Notes under the pieces: model-generated
What the model saw: the letters and a program-made list of their open reading frames with translations, nothing else
Told to the model about the DNA's origin: nothing
Database searches by the model: none
Origin: an uncultured Saprospiraceae bacterium
GTDB lineage: Bacteria > Bacteroidota > Bacteroidia > Chitinophagales > Saprospiraceae
Direction: 5' to 3'
Assembly: GCA_937894165.1 (NCBI GenBank)
Contig: CALCSX010000064.1
Location: 1 to 14,395, forward strand
DNA length: 14,395 nt
Translations under genes and position numbers: made by a program
Shown here: positions 6,651-13,135 of the stretch, piece by piece
How the letters are laid out: each line of letters opens with the position of its first letter
Numbering within the stretch: position 1 is the first letter of the stretch

Positions 6651-7823
6651 TTAATGGCTGTACGTCCACTCCTCCCCATTATGACGAATTACTACTTCTG
6701 CCCTGTCGGATGATTCTACTTTCCCTATCACCCGGGCTTCGATTCCCATAGAACGGGAAATGCTAATAAGTTGTTCGGCAGTTGCCGCATCAGTATACGC
6801 TTCTAATCTGATTCCCATATTGAAAACCTCATACATTTCTTTTATTCCGGCACCTGATTCTTCTCTAATTAATTTGAATAATGGCGGCGCTTCCGGAAGA
6901 TTATCCTTCACTATTTTACAATCATGAATGAATTTAATCACCTTTGAATGCCCTCCTCCGGAATTGTGAATTAATCCGTTAATTGCTTCTTTATGACTGT
7001 CAAGTATTGCTTTAATTAAAGGCATATATGTCCTGGTTGGTGAAAGTATTAGCTTACCAATTGTTGTTTCTATATTACCTATTTGAATCTTTTCTGTTAA
7101 TTCTTTGCTACCCGCATATATAAATTCAGCATCTGTATTTGGATCGAAACTTTCAGGATACAGTTTTGCATATTTCTTGGACAAGACATCATGTCGCGCT
7201 GAAGTCAAACCATTTGATCCCATACCACCATTATATTCAGTCTCCCAAGCAGCCTGCCCGTCACTTGCAAATCCCACAATAACATCCCCTGGCTGAATCT
7301 TAATATCCACCACAGATTCTCTGGGAATTCGGCAAAAAGTAGTAAATCCTATATCAGCAGTCCTGACAATATCCCCTACATCAGCTGTCTCTCCACCAGT
7401 TAGATGCATATTGATACCATAAGGCCTCATTGATTCTATAAACTCTCCACTGGCGTTGATAATAGTGGACAAAACCTCCGCCGGTATCAAATGCTTATTC
7501 CTACCCACCGTTGAAGAAAGTAAAATATTGTCTATACATCCCACACAGGCCATATCATCAACATTCATTACGATAGCATCTTGAACCACACCCTTCCATA
7601 CACTCAAATCCCCCGTCTCCTTCCAATACATATAGGCCAAACTCGTTTTAGTCCCTGCTGTGTCCGCATGCATCACATTGCAATATTTTTCATCCCCGGC
7701 GACAACGTCCGGCATTACCTTGCAAAAAGCATTTGGAAATAATCCTTTATCTAGTTTTTTTATAGCCTTATGAACCTCACTTTTCGAAGCTGACACCCCC
7801 CTTTTCTCATATAAATTTGACAT
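6651..7823 (-). CDS. purM: Phosphoribosylformylglycinamidine cyclo-ligase (AIR synthetase), long Bacteroidota form
   Basis: A 390-residue PurM-like enzyme, about 45 residues longer than the E. coli protein. PurM closes formylglycinamidine ribonucleotide to aminoimidazole ribonucleotide with ATP, the fifth step of purine synthesis, as a cytosolic homodimer. Diagnostic segments are in order: YEKRGV at the N-terminus, HADTAGTKTSLA (52-63, in place of the usual DGVGTK), MNVDDMACVG (86-95), GGETADVGD (143-151), GDVIVGFASDG (179-189), SNGLTSAR (203-210), SPTRTY (261-266), HNSGGGHSKV (286-295) and FNMGIRL (334-340). The divergence in the first motif is typical of what I recall for this phylum, but a paralogous AIR-synthase-related role cannot be fully excluded. 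It leads a two-gene unit with the nucleotidyltransferase, and a -7-like promoter element lies 17 nt upstream of the start. Confidence 0.85.
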   Translation of the reverse strand: MSNLYEKRGVSASKSEVHKAIKKLDKGLFPNAFCKVMPDVVAGDEKYCNVMHADTAGTKTSLAYMYWKETGDLSVWKGVVQDAIVMNVDDMACVGCIDNILLSSTVGRNKHLIPAEVLSTIINASGEFIESMRPYGINMHLTGGETADVGDIVRTADIGFTTFCRIPRESVVDIKIQPGDVIVGFASDGQAAWETEYNGGMGSNGLTSARHDVLSKKYAKLYPESFDPNTDAEFIYAGSKELTEKIQIGNIETTIGKLILSPTRTYMPLIKAILDSHKEAINGLIHNSGGGHSKVIKFIHDCKIVKDNLPEAPPLFKLIREESGAGIKEMYEVFNMGIRLEAYTDAATAEQLISISRSMGIEARVIGKVESSDRAEVVIRHNGEEWTYSH

Positions 7824-7839
7824 GTTGCGAATTTTGCCT

Positions 7840-7847
7840 CAAAGGTA
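7840..7847 (-). promoter_or_regulatory. Probable -7 element for the purM operon
   Basis: The minus strand reads TACCTTTG, an exact TAnnTTTG match, 17 nt before the ATG. No TTTG lies at the usual upstream distance (the sequence there is GCGGGAAA), so the -33 half is absent or weak. It implies a very short 5' leader. Confidence 0.4.
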
Positions 7848-8231
7848 AGTAATTATGTTAATTTTTCCCGCACGCATATCCTGATTATGATTTCCAGTCA
7901 ATTTCAAACTAATAATAATTCAGAGCTAAACCTGGTCTAAAGTTGAAACTTGGCATAAATCAGCATTAGACCACCAACTTCCTCGATAGATGAACTACCA
8001 AAAGCTTTTATAGAATTTGCTCGCTAAACCCAACCGAAATGACCTCGGATGAGGTCGAACAAATTCAAGTTTTACCTAAAAACTACATTATCTATTTCCA
8101 AATAGGAGCTAGAAAATATAAAAAACCAAACTAAATATTTGTGGTTTTTTACCTAAAATACACATTAAGGAGTTGAACACCATTTAAAATCGAATTTTAT
8201 CTCTAATTATTAATATTTAGCAAGTTTCGGG

Positions 8232-8262
8232 TTGTTTCATCACTAACATTCCCCTAATTTTA
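8232..8262 (+). promoter_or_regulatory. Likely promoter of the alkylation-repair operon
   Basis: GTTG, with TTG at 8232-8234, is followed after 20 nt by TAATTTTA (8255-8262). This matches TAnnTTTG at all fixed positions but the last. It ends 16 nt before the ATG at 8279, giving a short leader. The AraC-type domain of the first gene might bind here to regulate it, but I see no obvious direct-repeat operator. Confidence 0.45.
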
Positions 8263-8278
8263 CAAGCAAATAAAATTT

Positions 8279-9118
8279 ATGGAAAGCCAAAACCAATTAA
8301 ATTATAACCGCATAGCACAAGCTATAAACTACATTCTTGAAAATTTTAAAAGCCAACCCTCTCTTGATGATATAGCCCGCGAACTTAATCTCAGCCCATT
8401 TCACTTTCAAAGACTTTTTACAGAATGGGCCGGTACTTCACCTAAAAACTTCCTACAATACATCAGCCTTGAATATGCTAAAAAGCAATTGAAAGATTCT
8501 CAAAAATCTCTATTTATCACCTCGGAAAACACAGGGCTTTCAAGCACAGGCAGACTTCACGACCTTTTCGTCAAAATTGAAGGTATGACTCCCGGAGAAT
8601 ATAAAAACGGTGGGCAAAATTTGAGCATAAATTACACCTTTGAAGACACCCATTTTGGCAAAATATTAATTACTTCCACGATAAAAGGCATATGCCACCT
8701 TATGTTTGTAGAAGATGAAGAAGCTTCCCTCGAATACCTGAAAAGCAAATATCCCAACGCCATGTACTATAATCAAACAGATGAACATCAGCAAAATGCG
8801 CTGCTCTTTTTCAACAATGAAGAAAAAGACTTCGCGCAAATTCGATTGCATTTAAAAGGAACAAATTTTCAGTTAAAAGTCTGGGAAAGTCTCCTCAAAA
8901 TCCCCGAAGGTCGTCTAAGCACATACGGAACAATTTCTCGGCATATTCAGCAACCCACCTCAGCTCGAGCAGTGGGCACAGCTATAGGATCCAACCCTGT
9001 CGCCTTCCTAATCCCCTGCCATCGAGTAATCCAATCATCAGGATTATTGGGAGGGTATATGTGGGGTAACACCAGAAAAACTGCTCTCATTGGTTGGGAA
9101 GCAGCACGAATACAATAA
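8279..9118 (+). CDS. AraC-type HTH / O6-methylguanine-DNA methyltransferase fusion (Ada-like)
   Basis: A 279-residue protein. Residues about 10-110 form an AraC-family DNA-binding domain (SLDDIARELNLSPFHFQRLF in the first HTH, GMTPGEYK closing the second). Residues about 115-275 form an O6-alkylguanine-DNA alkyltransferase with the active-site PCHRV at 246-250: C247 accepts the alkyl group irreversibly. KVWESLLKIPEGRLSTYG (200-217) and the ARAVGTAIGSNP segment (229-240) are the DNA-recognition elements of that family. E. coli Ada has in addition an N-terminal zinc domain with a Cys that takes methyl groups from phosphotriesters and switches Ada to an activator. That domain is absent here, and the protein starts directly at the HTH. 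The alkB-like gene follows after 26 nt, so the context is alkylation repair. How alkylation would be sensed is not evident. Confidence 0.93.
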   Translation: MESQNQLNYNRIAQAINYILENFKSQPSLDDIARELNLSPFHFQRLFTEWAGTSPKNFLQYISLEYAKKQLKDSQKSLFITSENTGLSSTGRLHDLFVKIEGMTPGEYKNGGQNLSINYTFEDTHFGKILITSTIKGICHLMFVEDEEASLEYLKSKYPNAMYYNQTDEHQQNALLFFNNEEKDFAQIRLHLKGTNFQLKVWESLLKIPEGRLSTYGTISRHIQQPTSARAVGTAIGSNPVAFLIPCHRVIQSSGLLGGYMWGNTRKTALIGWEAARIQ

Positions 9119-9144
9119 TTTAATCACTTTTCGTTTTTCTAAAT

Positions 9145-9759
9145 ATGGATTTATTTGATACGACTCCCGGCTCTGAAAAAAACCTCCTCCCGCTAGATGG
9201 AACAGTTAATTACTACGGGAGAGTGATGAGCCCGGGCCAAGCAAATGACTTTTTTAACAAATTGTTGGAAAATCTAGCCTGGCAAAACGACGAAGCCATC
9301 ATTTTCGGAAAACTTATTATTACCAAACGTAAAGTTGCCTGGTATGGTGACAAAAAATTTGAATACTCCTACTCCAACAGAACGAAAACAGCCCTCCCCT
9401 GGACTCCGGAGCTGTTGGAATTAAAAAGTATTATCGAAAGTAGAACCGGTGAAACCTTCAATTCCTGCCTCATCAACCTCTACCACAATGGCTCCGAAGG
9501 AATGGCTTGGCACAGCGATGCAGAAAAAGACTTGAAAAAAAATGGCGCTATAGCCTCCCTCAGCTTTGGCGCAGAACGAAAATTTGCTTTCAAACATAAA
9601 AAAACCAAAGAAACCATCTCGCTAGTCCTCGAAAATGGCAGTTTGCTCATCATGAAGGGCAGCACTCAGACCCATTGGCTGCACAGATTGCCCCCCACTA
9701 AGATTCACCACCGAGAACGCATCAATTTAACATTTAGGACTATAGAAGAGGATATATAA
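9145..9759 (+). CDS. AlkB-like Fe(II)/2-oxoglutarate dioxygenase for alkylated DNA
   Basis: A 204-residue cytosolic enzyme of the AlkB family, which hydroxylates methyl groups on N1-methyladenine and N3-methylcytosine so that they leave as formaldehyde. The iron ligands are visible as HSD (H123, D125) and a distal His in HWLHRLPP (H180). The 2-oxoglutarate-binding signature RINLTFR (192-198) gives R192, N194, T196 and R198. NSCLINLYHNG (106-116) and ASLSFGAERKF (137-147) are conserved strands. The motif forms are closer to human ALKBH2/3 and the short bacterial AlkB type than to E. coli AlkB. Length is normal for this group. It sits 26 nt behind the Ada-like gene with no promoter between, so the two are very likely one operon handling complementary lesions: O6-alkylguanine by transfer, N-alkyl bases by oxidation. 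Confidence 0.93.
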   Translation: MDLFDTTPGSEKNLLPLDGTVNYYGRVMSPGQANDFFNKLLENLAWQNDEAIIFGKLIITKRKVAWYGDKKFEYSYSNRTKTALPWTPELLELKSIIESRTGETFNSCLINLYHNGSEGMAWHSDAEKDLKKNGAIASLSFGAERKFAFKHKKTKETISLVLENGSLLIMKGSTQTHWLHRLPPTKIHHRERINLTFRTIEEDI

Positions 9760-9777
9760 AATATAGATTAATAGAAG

Positions 9778-10058
9778 TTAGTCGTAGTAAGAATTCGAAA
9801 TGAGGACATTGAGTAGAAGTAAGGTCACTGAACGAGTTGAAGTGAGGTCACTGTACGAAACGAGGTCGTTCAGCGGAATCGAAACGAGGTCACTGAGCGA
9901 TGAGTCGAAACGCCGACTTACGACTAATTATTAAGGTCGTTGAGCGTCGAAACGCCGACTGGAGAACTAAAATTTAAGGTCGTTGAGCGAAGTCGAAACG
10001 CCGACTATCCGACTTACGACTTACGACTAAATGACTTACGACTATTTCACTTACGACT
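9778..10058. repeat. Complex tandem/inverted intergenic repeat array
   Basis: Most of the 387-bp gap between the AlkB-like and S1/P1 genes is a degenerate array. The core unit resembles (G/A)AGGTC(A/G)(C/T)TGAGCGA followed by AGTCGAAACG. Units begin near 9802, 9822, 9844, 9862, 9886, 9933 and 9976. The last three end in the same AAACGCCGACT, so AGTCG/CGACT hairpins can form within them. From 10011 to 10058 the unit changes to a short GACTTAC tandem repeat. The array opens with TTAGTCGTA (9778-9786), the exact reverse complement of TACGACTAA at 9919-9927 and 10022-10030, so it is bounded by inverted 9-mers. No ORF is supported. The remaining 10059-10146 is AT-rich with only a weak -7-like TACCTTCA (10115-10122) for the nuclease gene. 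Confidence 0.75.
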
Positions 10059-10146
10059 CCTTTAATTTTAAGTTAATATCCACCCTTTTCCAAGAACAAT
10101 AATCCCAAATTCCCTACCTTCACTATTCTTCCAAAAACACCTTACT

Positions 10147-10926
10147 ATGAACTATATTTTTAGACTTTCTATTCTTCTATTTCTCATTCAATCCTCACTA
10201 CCCTCAGCAAATGCCTGGGGACCCATCGGTCACTATACCATCGGTAAAATAGCTGAAGACCAAATGGACAAGAAAACAGTTAAGAAAATAGAAACTATCC
10301 TTAATTACAAATCCATTTCCGGCGTTGGGGTCTGGATGGATCAAATCAGATCCGACAGTTCTTATAAACATACCTATACCTGGCATTGGGTTACCACCGC
10401 TGACGGGAACTACGACCCCGCTATACAAGAAGAAAGTGGTGATGCTTTTGAGGCCTACCATCGAATCAAAGCACAGCTTATAAAAGGTGGCTTATCGATC
10501 GATGAAGAAAGAGACCTGCTTCGCATGTTTATCCACATTGTCGCTGACCTGCATCAGCCATTTCATGTTGGAAAGCCCGGAGATAGAGGCGGAAATGATG
10601 TTTCAGTCAGATTTTTTAGCAAAGAAACCAATATCCATGCTGTATGGGATTCCGACCTCATCGAAAACAAAAAAATGAGCTATACGGAAATTGCAGCCGA
10701 ACTACAAAAAAGAATCACTCCCGAACTTGCCAATAAATATACCTCCGCCTCTGCTTCCGATTGGTTAAAGGAGGCATTTCTCATGAGAGACGACATGTAT
10801 GATATTCCTGAAAACAAGCGAGTAGGCTACGAATATATATACAAACATTACCACCATGTTGAAGAGCGACTCCTTGCCGCCGGTCTACGCTTAGCGTATG
10901 AATTGGAAGAGATATATGGAAAATAA
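10147..10926 (+). CDS. Secreted S1/P1-type zinc-dependent nuclease
   Basis: A 259-residue precursor with a signal peptide (hydrophobic 5-16, cleavage predicted after ANA at 21-23). The mature protein then starts at W24, as S1/P1 enzymes require, because the N-terminal Trp itself binds zinc. All nine zinc ligands of nuclease P1 can be placed: W24, H29, D65, H80, H130, D134, H140, H164 and D168, in the motifs WGPIGH, WMDQIR, HIVADLHQPFH and HAVWDSD. The trinuclear Zn cluster cleaves single-stranded DNA and RNA to 5'-nucleotides and removes 3'-phosphates. Length is normal. It is probably periplasmic or exported, for nucleotide scavenging (inference). It is monocistronic, with a repeat array on each side, and convergent with the Omp85 gene. 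Specificity (RNA, DNA or both) cannot be read from sequence. Confidence 0.93.
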   Translation: MNYIFRLSILLFLIQSSLPSANAWGPIGHYTIGKIAEDQMDKKTVKKIETILNYKSISGVGVWMDQIRSDSSYKHTYTWHWVTTADGNYDPAIQEESGDAFEAYHRIKAQLIKGGLSIDEERDLLRMFIHIVADLHQPFHVGKPGDRGGNDVSVRFFSKETNIHAVWDSDLIENKKMSYTEIAAELQKRITPELANKYTSASASDWLKEAFLMRDDMYDIPENKRVGYEYIYKHYHHVEERLLAAGLRLAYELEEIYGK

Positions 10927-10949
10927 CAGCATTATATTTCACCATCCCA

Positions 10950-11040
10950 CAGCTAGCAGCTAGAGGCTAGAAGCTCGGGGCTAGAGGCTAAAATTCCACT
11001 AAAAACAGCTAAAAGCTCGCAGCTCAAGGCTAGAGGCTAA
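10950..11040. repeat. Short-unit AGCTAGAGGCT-type tandem repeats
   Basis: Between the convergent nuclease and Omp85 genes, two blocks (10950-10990 and 11007-11040) are built from degenerate units of 7 to 11 nt such as AGCTAGAGGCT, AGCTAGC and AAGCTCG, separated by a 16-nt AT-rich stretch. GGCTAGAGGCTAA-like endings occur in both blocks (10979-10991, 11028-11040). Many units contain the palindrome AGCT, so many alternative hairpins can form. No other terminator for either gene is seen, so this block may serve as the transcript end on both strands (inference). Confidence 0.65.
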
Positions 11041-11044
11041 CTAA

Positions 11045-12835
11045 TCAAAACAAAGCCAAATACCCGAAATGTATCTTTCCATTCCTAAAATCCGGCCCGG
11101 CCTCACGCGTCCCTCCTAAACCATAAGAAATAGAAAAAATACCGACCTTGGTCTCCGCATTTATCCCCGCGCCGAAGCCATAAGCCTGTACAGTTCCCAC
11201 TCCGCTTGCTGTAGTAAGCAAAGCGTAATCCCCAAAGGCAAATAAATTAGAATTCCTACCCGTAATCAATCGAAATTCACCCGTCGTAATATTGAATTTA
11301 TCTGAAAAATACACATCTTCATCAAAGCCTCTTAAAGTATAGATACCGCCTACCCTGAAAAGCTCATTTTGTAAAAGTAAATTATCCTGTCCCAGAGTGT
11401 TGAATACGTCCGCAAGCTGTATTCCCGTCCTGTTTCTCAACAGAAATGTCGAAACCCTCCCTATCGGAAAATATCCTGACAACTCTAGCTCTGCATTCAA
11501 TTTTAATATACTTTCCGGCATTTCATCGTATAAGGCGCCCGCATCAAATCCCTCCGCTTCAATATCAAGAATGATGGGATTCCTGATGATTCTCCTGTTT
11601 CCGATCCCCACCTTCCCATCCACCACCCAGCCCGAGCGCGGATTGAATCGATAATCCAAATCCTCCAAATGCACTCCTATTCCATATTGCCTGAATACAA
11701 AGTCTAGATTTGTAGGCAGCATCCCGGAATTAATTAATTGGTTTTCATTGATTGTCAATATATTAGATGCATTTGATTCATAATACACTCGAAGGTTATT
11801 AACACCTCTAAACAAGTAACTCAATGCCATTGAAAACTTTAAATCCGAGAAACTTGAATCCCTTCGAAACAGTTCGAATTCACTCTCTATACCGAATGGA
11901 AGATTTAAAATATAAGGATAAATAGCATTGACTTTCAACTCCTGAGACGTATTTCCCGGACTTCGATAATGAATTGCAAAAAACTCACCACGCTTCAATT
12001 GGTTATACATTTCAATATTCATGTTCCCCGTCAAAGTAAACGTCTGAATACCGGTGGAAAGATCAGTCTGCGGCAATAATCCCAGCAACACATCGAAGGA
12101 ACTCGCATTTCTCTCATCTATAAAAAGATCCAAGACACCCTGATTATCCTCAAAGTATACACTGGATTTCGGACTGACATTCAAATACGGCAGCTCATCC
12201 AAAGCTCTGTATGCCCCCTCGATTATTTCAGAGTCAAAGACCCCATCCTTCTTAATCCCCAAATATGATTTCACAAAGCCCGGACTCACCGGAGACTCCT
12301 CATTCAATACCACTTTATTGAGATAAATCAAAGTATTTTTCTTCAAATTGACACCAAGATTGACCCTTGCTCCCTCCAAGTCCTCTATTTCGAAATCAAC
12401 TTCAGCGAAAGGATAACCCTCTCGAGAAGCATTCTTAAGCAAATCATTTTTTAAACCGGTTAAACTCCTTTCATTGAAAGCACCACCGGCTTTTCTCTTT
12501 CTTTTTCCTCTAAAATCCAGCGCCTCTTCATTAAAAGTGATTTTTTCAATCGAATACTTTTTTCCCAAAAATGCTTGAATGTGGACACTATCCTCTGAAA
12601 ATCTGATTGAATCTACAGAAAACTCAATATATCCACGATCAAAATAATCCACCTGAACCTCACTAATCCACTCCATGATAGCTACACTATCCCCCTGCCC
12701 TTTGAAAGAGACCTTTTCACTTACCATAGTCTCATCTGACCACTCCCAGTTTGAAAAATACGACTTTTCTTGCCCATCTACAGACAAGGCAAGGCCAAAA
12801 AGCAAAGCAAATAGGAGCAAAAAATTATTAAACAT
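11045..12835 (-). CDS. Omp85-superfamily outer-membrane protein (BamA/TamA-like)
   Basis: A 596-residue precursor. Residues 1-21 are a signal peptide ending SVDGQ; no lipobox Cys is present, so it is not a TamL-type lipoprotein. Residues about 90-245 carry two POTRA-like domains (YSIEKITFNEE to about 166, then YLNKVVLNEE to about 242), with a possible partial third before them. From about 246 a surface-antigen (D15-type) beta-barrel of about 350 residues follows, a size that suits 16 strands. The diagnostic loop-6 motif appears as LRGF (501-504) in GGIYTLRGFDED. The chain ends in Phe, as outer-membrane barrels do. Omp85 proteins insert or export other proteins across the outer membrane. At this length, with few POTRAs, it is smaller than a canonical BamA, so an accessory TamA-like or lipid/protein transport role is likelier. 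It is monocistronic; no clear promoter was found upstream. Confidence 0.88.
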   Translation of the reverse strand: MFNNFLLLFALLFGLALSVDGQEKSYFSNWEWSDETMVSEKVSFKGQGDSVAIMEWISEVQVDYFDRGYIEFSVDSIRFSEDSVHIQAFLGKKYSIEKITFNEEALDFRGKRKRKAGGAFNERSLTGLKNDLLKNASREGYPFAEVDFEIEDLEGARVNLGVNLKKNTLIYLNKVVLNEESPVSPGFVKSYLGIKKDGVFDSEIIEGAYRALDELPYLNVSPKSSVYFEDNQGVLDLFIDERNASSFDVLLGLLPQTDLSTGIQTFTLTGNMNIEMYNQLKRGEFFAIHYRSPGNTSQELKVNAIYPYILNLPFGIESEFELFRRDSSFSDLKFSMALSYLFRGVNNLRVYYESNASNILTINENQLINSGMLPTNLDFVFRQYGIGVHLEDLDYRFNPRSGWVVDGKVGIGNRRIIRNPIILDIEAEGFDAGALYDEMPESILKLNAELELSGYFPIGRVSTFLLRNRTGIQLADVFNTLGQDNLLLQNELFRVGGIYTLRGFDEDVYFSDKFNITTGEFRLITGRNSNLFAFGDYALLTTASGVGTVQAYGFGAGINAETKVGIFSISYGLGGTREAGPDFRNGKIHFGYLALF

Positions 12836-12903
12836 TTCCTTAATTAACCGAGTCCAATGATCTTTATTGTTAAAGTAAGCATTTTTTCAATTTTATAGCG
12901 TAT

Positions 12904-13080
12904 TTGGGCGCGTCCCTGAGCCATTTTTAGTTATAAAAGTGATTATATACCTCTGAAGGCTCAGGGTCAGTAACCTCCGGGGTTCCGTCTTATTCCCCTG
13001 CGGTACATAAGACCTCCACTATCGCTCCACCCTCCGGCTACCTCGCGCGGGGAGTCTGCTCCGAGAAACTCTTTGCCCGC
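12904..13080. repeat. GC-rich hairpin-rich intergenic element of unknown type
   Basis: In the 300-bp gap between the divergent Omp85 and hemW genes lies a stretch much richer in G and C than its AT-rich surroundings. It has a 9-bp perfect inverted repeat, CCCTGAGCC (12914-12922) with GGCTCAGGG (12958-12966), around a 35-nt AT-rich loop. A second perfect pair, GTCTTAT (12987-12993) with ATAAGAC (13007-13013), follows. The GGGCGCGTCCC start and later CCTCCGGCTACCTCGCG and GGAGTCTGCTCC segments add local pairing. No ORF is supported and it does not fold as a tRNA. The layout resembles GC-rich repeats opening GGGCG..CCC that I recall between genes in Bacteroidota, but that is memory, not a search. 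A structured RNA is the alternative. Confidence 0.45.
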
Positions 13081-13103
13081 TAAAGACTATTTAACTAACT
13101 TTG
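13072..13103 (+). promoter_or_regulatory. Bacteroidota-type promoter of hemW
   Basis: TTTG (13072-13075), a 20-nt spacer, and TAACTTTG (13096-13103) give a full match to the phylum's primary sigma pattern TTTG-N19/20-TAnnTTTG. Transcription would start near 13110, about 25 nt before the ATG at 13136. It is the best promoter in the window and supports the phylum assignment. It begins inside the end of the GC-rich element. Confidence 0.65.
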
Positions 13104-13135
13104 CAATATAAAAAATAGTAACAAACAATTTAATA

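Larger units (their letters stand above)
7824..8278. other. Divergent intergenic region with several inverted repeats
   Basis: This 455-bp spacer between purM (minus) and the Ada-like gene (+) has no convincing ORF. It holds an 8-bp perfect inverted repeat, TGGTCTAA (7933-7940) with TTAGACCA (7966-7973). It also holds a compact hairpin GACCTCGGATGAGGTC (8041-8056; 6-bp stem, 4-nt loop) and a 9-bp AT-rich hairpin, AAAAAACCA (8120-8128) with TGGTTTTTT (8142-8150). The last ends in a T-run and could terminate + strand transcripts weakly, but no gene ends there. The 8041 hairpin with the GAA after it recalls the GAGGTC...GTCGAA units of the array at 9778-10058 and may be a decayed copy. Confidence 0.4.

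Noticed and set aside
7105..7296. Short + strand open frame inside purM
   Set aside because: A shadow of purM, with no start-site context and no recognisable domain.
8120..8150. Terminator hairpin AAAAAACCA/TGGTTTTTT
   Set aside because: Nearly all A-T pairs, and no + strand gene ends upstream within a sensible distance. Kept only as part of the intergenic description.
8279..9759. Defence island or mobile element around the repair genes
   Set aside because: Ada-like and AlkB-like proteins are ordinary DNA repair enzymes, and no integrase, transposase, toxin or restriction gene is present in the window.
9778..10058. CRISPR array
   Set aside because: Units are degenerate, nearly contiguous and of uneven length, with no unique spacers of constant size and no cas genes in the window.
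12904..13080. tRNA or rRNA fragment (GGTTCC and strong stems)
   Set aside because: No cloverleaf can be made: no T-arm GGTTCGAATCC equivalent at the right distance, no anticodon arm and no 3' acceptor pairing.
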